Shown one piece after another: positions 5,624 through 10,245 of a stretch of DNA of 10,245 nt. Every line of letters begins with the position of its first letter. Position 1 is the first letter of the stretch. The DNA comes from Candidatus Magasanikbacteria bacterium CG_4_10_14_0_8_um_filter_42_12 (GTDB taxonomy: Bacteria > Patescibacteriota > Patescibacteriia > Magasanikbacterales > UBA922), in the NCBI GenBank assembly GCA_002784795.1, contig PFLZ01000007.1, positions 1 to 10,245 of the forward strand. Reading direction: 5' to 3'. The notes beneath the pieces were generated by a model, which was not told where the DNA came from, made no database searches, and saw only the letters and a program-made list of their open reading frames with translations. The position numbers and the translations under genes were made by a program.

Positions 5624-6988
5624 TTATTTAATCCAAACAGTTTTCATATTGGTAAACGCACGGATGCCAGCAAAACCAAGTTCTCGTCCTACACCAGAGC
5701 GCTTTATTCCCCCCGTTGGCAAACGCGGATCTGTTTTTACAAATCCATTCACAAACACCATACCGGATTCTATGCGCGGAATAATTTTTTTTGCGAGTGT
5801 CATGTTGTTTGTAAACAAACTTGCTCCCAAACCAAACAAAGAATCATTGGCGAGCGCAATTGCTTCATCAATAGTGTCAAAAGATATTACCGTCGCGACA
5901 GGCCCAAACGTTTCTTCTTTCCATGCAGGCATATCGGTCGTGACGTTTGTCAAAATCGTTGGCGTGTAAAAAAATCCATCACGTTCCAGTTGCCTCCCTC
6001 CATTCAACATAGTAGCTCCCATATCCACAGATTCTTTCACTTGCCGTGCGATATCTCGAAGTCCAGATTCACTCGACATCGGCCCCATCTGCGTGGTGTC
6101 ATCCATAGGATCTCCGACTGTATACCCTTCAAAAATATCTTTCAGTTTGCTCGTAAATTCTTCTGCTCGAGACGAGTGAACAAGAAAACGTTTTGCAGAA
6201 ATACACACTTGCCCACCGTTCAAGAGTCTCGAAATCTTTGCTTGCTCACATGTGAGCTGAATGTCTGCGTCTTCGAGCACGATAAATGGATCACTTCCGC
6301 CGAGTTCCATGACAACCGGTTTTATTTCTGTCCCAGCAATGCCCGCCACAATAGAACCAGCTTTTTCACTTCCTGTGAGCGACACACCTTTTACTCGTTT
6401 GTCTCGAAGAATATCTTCCACGTCAGAAGAACCGACAAGCAACGTTTGAAATACACCATCTGGAAATCCTGCATTACGAAATACTTGCTCACACGCAAGC
6501 GCAGATTGTGGCACGTTTGAGGCATGCTTCAACACCACCGTATTTCCTGCCATGATGACCGGTGCTGCCATACGAAACACTTGCCAAAAAGGAAAATTCC
6601 ACGGCATGACAAGGAGAATCACTCCGAGCGGATCATATTGAACATAACTTTCACTCGCTTCAGTCTCTATTGATTCTGGCGCAAGATATGCTTCCCCATT
6701 GTCTGCATAGTGATCACAATTCCACGCACATTTTTCTACTTCACTCGTTGCTTGTGCAATTGGTTTTCCCATTTCTGCGGTAATAATCTCTCCGTACGCT
6801 CGTGCATTCTTTTTCATCTCTTCTGAAGCCGCATGAAGCAAGCGCGCACGTTCTGCAAATGGCGCATGCTTCCACGTATGAAATGTTGCATCTGCTTTGG
6901 CAAGTTTTTCTTCCAATTCCTCTTTTGAAATTGCATCAAATGTTTTTTCTACGTTGCCAGTTGCTGGATTGAGTGATTGTATAGCCAT
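5624..6988 (-). CDS. NAD(P)-dependent aldehyde dehydrogenase, succinate-semialdehyde type (Sad/YneI-like)
   Basis: This 454-aa ALDH-superfamily enzyme oxidises an aldehyde to its acid with NAD(P)+. Visible motifs are MPWNFP at 128-133, the cofactor-site lysine K154, the GSxxxG turn TGSEKAG at 205-211, the general base E228 in ELGGSDPFIV, the catalytic C262 in GGQVCISAKR and EETFGP at 358-363. Length and several segments (PLGVILLVMPWNFPFWQVFR, ELGGSDPFIVLEDAD) resemble E. coli Sad/YneI more than GabD, so succinate semialdehyde is the best-guess substrate; other small aldehydes are possible. No 4-aminobutyrate pathway gene is nearby. The ATG at 6988 has no Shine-Dalgarno site and sits against a 7-bp repeat array. 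It is downstream of the acetolactate-synthase-like gene (157-bp gap with two hairpins) and 9 bp upstream of tal. Confidence 0.9.
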   Translation of the reverse strand: MAIQSLNPATGNVEKTFDAISKEELEEKLAKADATFHTWKHAPFAERARLLHAASEEMKKNARAYGEIITAEMGKPIAQATSEVEKCAWNCDHYADNGEAYLAPESIETEASESYVQYDPLGVILLVMPWNFPFWQVFRMAAPVIMAGNTVVLKHASNVPQSALACEQVFRNAGFPDGVFQTLLVGSSDVEDILRDKRVKGVSLTGSEKAGSIVAGIAGTEIKPVVMELGGSDPFIVLEDADIQLTCEQAKISRLLNGGQVCISAKRFLVHSSRAEEFTSKLKDIFEGYTVGDPMDDTTQMGPMSSESGLRDIARQVKESVDMGATMLNGGRQLERDGFFYTPTILTNVTTDMPAWKEETFGPVATVISFDTIDEAIALANDSLFGLGASLFTNNMTLAKKIIPRIESGMVFVNGFVKTDPRLPTGGIKRSGVGRELGFAGIRAFTNMKTVWIK

Positions 6989-6989
6989 A

Positions 6990-7024
6990 GGGTTACGGAT
7001 AACGGATAATGCTGATATACGGAT
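6990..7024. repeat. Degenerate 7-bp repeat array upstream of the dehydrogenase
   Basis: gggttac, ggataac and ggataat follow each other at 7-bp steps, consensus GGATAAC, then degrade (the GGAT at 7021 is out of phase). The array starts one base before the start codon of the minus-strand dehydrogenase. Confidence 0.55.
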
Positions 7025-7030
7025 GTAAAC

Positions 7031-7056
7031 TACATTTTTCTGCTCAGAAAAATGTA
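7031..7056. other. Perfect 11-bp hairpin in the acetolactate synthase / dehydrogenase gap
   Basis: TACATTTTTCT (7031-7041) pairs perfectly with AGAAAAATGTA (7046-7056) around loop GCTC. No T-run follows on the minus strand, so it is probably not a full terminator. It abuts the larger inverted repeat at 7059-7139. Confidence 0.6.
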
Positions 7057-7058
7057 CA

Positions 7059-7139
7059 TATCAGTTTGTTCCTTTTGCAAACCAGCAACAGTCTGCGTCT
7101 ATTGCGATTTTGATGGATTGCAAAAGGAACAAACTGATA
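7059..7139 (-). repeat. 81-bp element with 22-bp perfect inverted repeats and nested hairpin
   Basis: Arms 7059-7080 and 7118-7139 are perfect reverse complements (inner end TTGCAAAAGG, outer end CTGATA). The 37-bp centre holds a second stem, GCAACAG (7085-7091) with CTATTGC (7099-7105). In minus-strand RNA this stem is fully paired with one G-U; in plus-strand RNA it has an A-C mismatch. That asymmetry suggests an RNA structure made from the minus strand, in the transcript from the acetolactate-synthase-like gene to the dehydrogenase. A MITE-like insertion is the alternative, but no target duplication is clear. Confidence 0.65.
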
Positions 7140-7145
7140 GAAGTA

Positions 7146-8807
7146 CTAACACGTACACGTTTTTGATTGGAGACCTTTGGTGAGCACACGTTCATTTTCA
7201 CTATAGTCGATCGCGACTTCAATAACATGAACATCTGGTGTATCAAGTGCATGCGTGAGTAATTCTTTAAGATGTGACACAGATTCTGCACGATATCCTT
7301 TTGCACCATAGCTCTCTGCATATTTCACAAAGTCCGGATTGCCAAATTCAAGTCCAAAATTATCAAATCCCATCGCATGCTGCTTCCACTGTATCATACC
7401 ATATCCACTGTCATTGAGAATCAAGACAACCAGATGCATCTTCTCCCTAACAGCAGTTTCAAGATCTTGTGAATTCATCATAAAGCCACCGTCGCCGACA
7501 ACGGCAAGAATCTTTTTCTCAGGATAGACAAGTCGCACCCCCATAGCAGAAGGCATACCGGCTCCCATTGTCGCAAGCGCGTTGTCGAGAAGAATCGTAT
7601 TGCGTCCTCGTGCTTCGTACTGGCGAGCAAACCAGAGCTTGTACATGCCATTGTCGAGCGCAATAATACCATCATCAGGCATCACTTCACGTACGATAGA
7701 AACAAACCGTTGCGGAATAATAGGAAACACATCCTCCATAGAGCGTTCAAAAAGATGATTCTTCATGTCGTTCTTCACACGTTCAAAGGCTGACATATCC
7801 CATTGATTTTTCGTTCCATCCAGCAATTGTTTCAATCGTTCTTTCATCTGCCACACAGCATTCCCGATATCCCCTATCACTTCCCATTGAGGAAAATACA
7901 CATCGTCCACTTCAGCCGAAGAATAATTGACATGAATCACTTTTACTCCGCCATGCGTCATAAAAAATGGTGGTTTTTCAATCACATCATGTCCAACATT
8001 GATAATCAAATCAGCTTTTTCAATAGCACAGTGGACATAATCATTACTGGATAATGCCGCGGTCCCGAGATACAGTGGATGTCGTTCATCAATCACACCT
8101 TTTCCCATCTGGGTCGTAAAAAATGGAATCCCAATCTCGTTTATAAACTCTGTCAGTGCTTTTGACACCAATTTTCTATTTGCTCCTGCCCCAACGAGAA
8201 TCAGTGGGCGCTTTGCAGACAGAATCATTTCTACTGCACGAGCAACCGCCTTTTCTTCTGCAGCAGGACGACGAATCGTATCGATAGGAAAGACGTGTGC
8301 ATCATCTGGCACGTCGTGTGCAGCAATATCTTCAGGCAATTCGAGATGCACAGCTCCAGGACGCTCTGAAGTAGCGACACGAAATGCTTCACGCACACGA
8401 GCAGGAATTGTTTTTGCGCTGACGATCTGTGTTGCGTATTTCGTCACAGGCTTCATCAGGTTCACAATATCGACAATCTGAAAATGTCCTTGCTTGCTAC
8501 TCAGGATTGGCTTTTGTCCGGTGATCATCAGCATCGGCATACCACCGAGCGTTGCATATGCTGCAGCAGTGACAAAGTTGGTCGCCCCAGGACCGAGCGT
8601 GGAAAGACACACGCCAGGCTTCCCAGTAAGCCGTCCATACGTCGCAGCCATAAAGCCAGCGACTTGTTCATGTCGCGTCACGATAAGACGAATAGAAGAA
8701 GTGCGAAGCGATTCAACAAAATCAAGATTTTCTTCTCCAGGCACACCAAAGATATACTCCACGCCTTCGTTTTCCAGTGCTTTTATAAATAAGTCTGATG
8801 CTTTCAT
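7146..8807 (-). CDS. Acetolactate synthase large-subunit-like ThDP enzyme (AlsS/BudB-like)
   Basis: This 553-aa three-domain thiamine-diphosphate enzyme probably condenses two pyruvates to 2-acetolactate with CO2 release. The N-terminal pyrimidine domain has GVPGEENLD at 21-29 and the catalytic glutamate E47 in TRHEQ. The central domain has PLILVGAGANRK (201-212). The C-terminal domain has the ThDP/metal motif GDGGFMMNS...LND (438-466). The segment FGNPDFVKYAESYGAKG resembles catabolic AlsS/BudB. No small regulatory subunit gene (ilvN/ilvH) is beside it, which also fits a catabolic type, but pyruvate-oxidase-like relatives cannot be excluded. The start chosen is ATG 8807 (MKASDLF, typical of the family). 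The in-frame ATGs at 8831 and 8828 overlap the predicted -10 box. There is no Shine-Dalgarno site, and the leader would be only about 16 nt. The C-terminus ends with the unusual alternating TCTC. Confidence 0.87.
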   Translation of the reverse strand: MKASDLFIKALENEGVEYIFGVPGEENLDFVESLRTSSIRLIVTRHEQVAGFMAATYGRLTGKPGVCLSTLGPGATNFVTAAAYATLGGMPMLMITGQKPILSSKQGHFQIVDIVNLMKPVTKYATQIVSAKTIPARVREAFRVATSERPGAVHLELPEDIAAHDVPDDAHVFPIDTIRRPAAEEKAVARAVEMILSAKRPLILVGAGANRKLVSKALTEFINEIGIPFFTTQMGKGVIDERHPLYLGTAALSSNDYVHCAIEKADLIINVGHDVIEKPPFFMTHGGVKVIHVNYSSAEVDDVYFPQWEVIGDIGNAVWQMKERLKQLLDGTKNQWDMSAFERVKNDMKNHLFERSMEDVFPIIPQRFVSIVREVMPDDGIIALDNGMYKLWFARQYEARGRNTILLDNALATMGAGMPSAMGVRLVYPEKKILAVVGDGGFMMNSQDLETAVREKMHLVVLILNDSGYGMIQWKQHAMGFDNFGLEFGNPDFVKYAESYGAKGYRAESVSHLKELLTHALDTPDVHVIEVAIDYSENERVLTKGLQSKTCTC

Positions 8808-8830
8808 AGAGATATAGTATTTCTTCATCA

Positions 8831-8859
8831 AATATATAGTAGAGGAGATGGGAAGTCAA
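8831..8859 (-). promoter_or_regulatory. Promoter of the acetolactate-synthase-like gene and downstream genes
   Basis: Minus strand -35 TTGACT (8859-8854), 17-bp spacer, -10 TATATT (8836-8831). Initiation near 8824 places ATG 8807 as the first usable start. It is likely the main promoter for this gene, the dehydrogenase and tal. Confidence 0.7.
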
Positions 8860-8868
8860 TGTTCATAT

Positions 8869-8922
8869 AAAAAAGAAGCACCCCGCGTGTTACTCGTTCT
8901 TTCGAACTTTCACACACGGGGT
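8869..8922 (-). terminator. Intrinsic terminator of the 163-aa unknown gene
   Basis: An 11-bp stem (8880-8890 with 8912-8922) contains ACCCCG/CGGGGT and one position that is G-U only in minus-strand RNA. A nested GTTC-GAAA-GAAC hairpin with a GNRA loop sits inside it. Six A residues at 8869-8874 give a U6 tail on the minus strand. It insulates the promoter at 8831-8859 from the gene upstream. Confidence 0.85.
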
Positions 8923-8934
8923 ATAGGCAGTCGC

Positions 8935-8980
8935 TCGGTAGGCACCGATCCCCGGCTATGTCCGGGGAAGAAACTACCGA
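8935..8980 (-). other. Two-tier hairpin in the 3' UTR of the unknown gene
   Basis: Outer stem TCGGTAG (8935-8941) with CTACCGA (8974-8980); inner stem TCCCCGG (8949-8955) with CCGGGGA (8962-8968) around a 6-nt loop. The internal loop is asymmetric (7 and 5 nt). It lies between the stop codon and the terminator. No known RNA family is recognised; the orientation is taken from the flanking gene. Confidence 0.5.
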
Positions 8981-9019
8981 AATTTTCACGTGCAAGATTT
9001 TGTAATGAGGCACAAGGGC

Positions 9020-9511
9020 CTACTTGCTGCGGAGCACTCGAACGCTGTTGCCCCAGTGTCCACGACTATCGAGCCAGCGCCAGCGCTGAGTCCAGCGGCT
9101 GCCGTCCCAGTAGAGGTACGCAACGCGCTCGGTGTTGACAGCGTGCCGCCACTCCTGAATGACGAGGTAGTAGCTACGAAACTTTGATGGGATGTCCTGT
9201 CCATGGTGCATCAAGTACATGGCCTCGTCAAAAGCGCAGGCATCACCACTCATCTCCGATGTACGTTCGATCATCGTGTGACCGATGACCTCATTCTCAT
9301 CTGCCAGAAGGACGGCATGGCACTCGAACGACCTTTTCTCGGGTCCGATCTTTTCCATCGTGAGTATGGAAGGGACATCATCACCCCGAAGAACGCGAAG
9401 GTCTTCAGCAAGGCGTGACAAGTGCTCGATGTAGAACCGCATCCGCTTCGACGACAACTCAGGAAGATGCCTGACTACAGCGGCGATGAACTCAACTTCT
9501 AGGCGTTCCAT
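9020..9511 (-). CDS. Hypothetical protein, 163 aa, in GC-rich unit
   Basis: I do not recognise this protein. The start chosen is ATG 9511, preceded by AAGGAG with 8-nt spacing; an in-frame TTG at 9517 would leave too little spacing. The N-terminal third is helical and charged (residues 1-40, including RMRFYIEHLSRLAEDLRVL). The middle has SFECHAVLLADENEVIGHTMIE, which looks like beta strands around a turn, and two cysteines. The C-terminal part is rich in aromatic residues and tryptophan (LYWDGSRWTQRWRWLDSRGHW, from about residue 132) and ends basic. No signal peptide or membrane span is visible. G/C reaches 40 of 60 in 9061-9120, far above the metabolic genes. It has its own strong promoter with an operator-like palindrome, a 3' structured element and a terminator, so it is an independent single-gene unit. 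Confidence 0.75.
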   Translation of the reverse strand: MERLEVEFIAAVVRHLPELSSKRMRFYIEHLSRLAEDLRVLRGDDVPSILTMEKIGPEKRSFECHAVLLADENEVIGHTMIERTSEMSGDACAFDEAMYLMHHGQDIPSKFRSYYLVIQEWRHAVNTERVAYLYWDGSRWTQRWRWLDSRGHWGNSVRVLRSK

Positions 9512-9656
9512 GATCAAGGCTCCTTGGTCTTACCTATCGATGTTTTCTTACCCTGCGCAGACTGAGAGTAATTTCCAGCCTTCCCTTGGGCTATTTGTGT
9601 CGAAGTAAGCCGAAAGAAAGCGAGACTCTGGTCGGAAAGATAAAGACTAATGACAT

Positions 9657-9684
9657 ACTATAGTCTAAAGTCCCCTTATGTCAA
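9657..9684 (-). promoter_or_regulatory. Strong promoter of the 163-aa unknown gene
   Basis: Minus strand -35 TTGACA (9684-9679), 16-bp spacer, -10 TATAGT (9662-9657). The start site would be near 9650, giving a leader of about 140 nt to ATG 9511. An inverted repeat AGACTA/TAGTCT (9644-9649, 9661-9666) brackets the -10 and start site. Confidence 0.7.
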
Positions 9685-9697
9685 CAATCTGACATAA
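9676..9697. promoter_or_regulatory. Operator-like palindrome over the -35 box
   Basis: Perfect 8-bp inverted repeat TTATGTCA (9676-9683) and TGACATAA (9690-9697) with a 6-bp spacer; it covers the -35 hexamer. A third half-site TGACATA lies at 9651-9657, just downstream of the -10. The arrangement suits a dimeric repressor; the regulator is unknown. Confidence 0.5.
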
Positions 9698-9724
9698 ACG
9701 GTGTAGAAAATTCTCTTATTTTTG

Positions 9725-9978
9725 TATAGACAAATCTATAATAAATAGTGCATTCCGCTTAAAAAGTTACCCCCATTTCCACTGAGTAATCCACCAAGAT
9801 ATCCACATTAAATACAATTTTTTGTATACGTTTTTCTATACATTGTGGATAAGTGTGTGCAAAAGTGGACACAACTGTGGAAAAGTAGGCAAAATTGTGC
9901 AAAAGTATAGACTATATTATACTAAAAACCACTCAAAAACAGGTCAAAAAGTGCACTTTCTTTGCTAACATAAGCAAA
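9725..9978. other. Candidate replication origin (DnaA-box cluster, AT-rich, palindromes)
   Basis: No gene is seen in 9725-9993. Matches to the DnaA-box consensus TTWTNCACA on the minus strand are TTATCCACA (9852-9844, the perfect box), TTTTGCACA (9864-9856), TTTTCCACA (9884-9876) and TTTTGCACA (9904-9896). ATATCCACA (9799-9807) on the plus strand has one mismatch. AT-rich stretches flank them (9704-9760 and 9901-9930), where unwinding could occur. Small inverted repeats add structure: TATAGA/TCTATA (9725-9740), TGTATA/TATACA (9823-9842), AGTATA/TATACT (9904-9923), the 12-bp palindrome AAAGTGCACTTT (9948-9959) and TTTGCT/AGCAAA (9961-9978). The nearby metabolic genes are transcribed away from it, as leading-strand genes would be. 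No dnaA is in the window; a plasmid iteron origin is the alternative. Confidence 0.6.
9844..9906. repeat. Phased 11-bp direct repeats (DnaA-box iterons)
   Basis: TGTGGATAAGT (9844), TGTGCAAAAGT (9856), TGTGGAAAAGT (9876) and TGTGCAAAAGT (9896) are direct repeats spaced 12, 20 and 20 bp. The 20-bp steps, near two helical turns, put sites on one face of the DNA. Each contains a DnaA-box match on the minus strand. Confidence 0.7.
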
Positions 9979-9993
9979 AAACACCCCAAACAC

Positions 9994-10022
9994 TTGACAA
10001 AACACGAAAAATAGTGTATAGT
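9994..10022 (+). promoter_or_regulatory. Very strong promoter reading out of the window
   Basis: Perfect -35 TTGACA (9994-9999), 17-bp spacer, -10 TATAGT (10017-10022). Start near 10029. It is among the best promoters in the window and resembles promoters of stable-RNA operons. Confidence 0.8.
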
Positions 10023-10028
10023 GGATAC

Positions 10029-10245
10029 AGATTCGCCCAAAACATCAGCAACGCTGATGTGCACAGTCGTTCTTTCCACAACTTGAATACATTGCTGAGA
10101 AATCTTCTCAGTAGAGTATTCCCCTCCACTCCTCACTTCGGTGAGTCCCGCTATGCGTATCGTGCTTCGGCCGTGCGTTGGGACCCTACACCCTACACGA
10201 GCGGTGGATGGGTATATGAGCCTGATCGGCATTGCAACATCTAGA
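10029..10245 (+). ncRNA. Hairpin-rich leader or noncoding RNA, possibly rRNA operon leader, cut by window end
   Basis: Hairpins follow the promoter: ACATCAGC/GCTGATGT with a 3-nt loop (10042-10060); CTGAGAA/TTCTCAG (10095-10111) inside an outer GAATAC/GTATTC stem (10085-10121); CTCAC-TTCG-GTGAG with a UUCG tetraloop (10132-10145). GTTCTTT (10069-10075), just after the first hairpin, resembles boxA, giving the boxB-boxA order of rRNA antitermination leaders. The final bases CTAGA would join naturally to a 16S start (AGAGTTTGATC). The open frame across here (10014-10244) overlaps the promoter and has no ribosome-binding site. No tmRNA, RNase P or SRP signature is seen. Confidence 0.4.

Noticed and set aside
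5561..6520. A 319-codon plus-strand open frame opposite the dehydrogenase
   Set aside because: Its product is Cys/His/Arg/Phe-rich without family features, and it lies antisense to a dehydrogenase with all catalytic motifs intact.
7146..7330. Minus-strand alternative frame (7061-7321) over the end of the acetolactate-synthase-like gene and the inverted repeat
   Set aside because: It overlaps the conserved C-terminus in another frame and has no ribosome-binding site.
8808..8831. Upstream ATGs extending the acetolactate-synthase-like protein
   Set aside because: They overlap the -10 box of the predicted promoter, and the family normally starts at MKASDLF.
9844..9906. Repeats considered as a CRISPR array
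   Set aside because: Repeats are only 11 bp with 1-9 bp gaps, there are no spacers and no cas genes; they match DnaA boxes.
10014..10244. A 76-codon plus-strand frame at the window end
   Set aside because: It starts inside the promoter -10 region, has no SD site, and the sequence is better explained as a hairpin-rich leader.

Overview
The window looks like chromosomal DNA from an uncultivated, small-genome bacterium, most likely Patescibacteria/CPR (Parcubacteria-like). This placement is inferred from protein style, mostly SD-less translation starts, very compact spacing and abundant degenerate tandem repeats between genes. No taxonomic marker is complete here. Standard code fits: every CDS is open, and UGA acts as a stop in two small genes.

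Layout, left to right. (1) Positions 1-50 hold the 5' part of a tRNA-Gly(UCC) on the minus strand, cut by the window edge, with a near-consensus promoter. (2) 155-1824 carries an EpmA-type lysyl-tRNA-synthetase paralogue followed by elongation factor P: a modifying enzyme and its target, with the target lysine present. (3) 2032-3960 is a full-length transketolase on the minus strand, convergent with efp. (4) 4027-4664 is a compact plus-strand unit with promoter, two small unknown genes with strong Shine-Dalgarno sites, and a GC-rich hairpin. Its base composition differs sharply from its surroundings, and it sits between transketolase and transaldolase. (5) 4745-8807 has three minus-strand metabolic genes: transaldolase, a Sad/YneI-like aldehyde dehydrogenase and a thiamine-diphosphate acetolactate-synthase-like enzyme, the last with its own promoter. 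A long perfect inverted repeat with a nested hairpin lies between the last two. (6) 8869-9697 is a second GC-rich minus-strand unit: one unknown 163-aa gene with strong promoter, operator-like palindrome, SD site, a 3' structured element and an intrinsic terminator. (7) 9725-9978 is gene-free, AT-rich, full of small palindromes and carries a cluster of DnaA-box matches, so it is a candidate replication origin. (8) From 9994 a near-perfect promoter fires rightward into about 215 nt of hairpin-rich sequence without a convincing gene. It resembles the leader of an rRNA operon and runs off the window end.

How the genes relate: transketolase and transaldolase form the non-oxidative pentose phosphate branch. 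The acetolactate-synthase-like enzyme would consume pyruvate and the dehydrogenase would oxidise a semialdehyde or related aldehyde. EpmA/EF-P supports translation through polyproline stretches. The two GC-rich units have no recognisable function.

The most unusual features are: (a) at least five independent arrays of degenerate 7-bp tandem repeats, each with a different unit, placed at gene edges and once in frame inside epmA; (b) the two compositionally foreign small-gene units; (c) the 81-bp inverted-repeat element; (d) the DnaA-box cluster followed by a structured leader.
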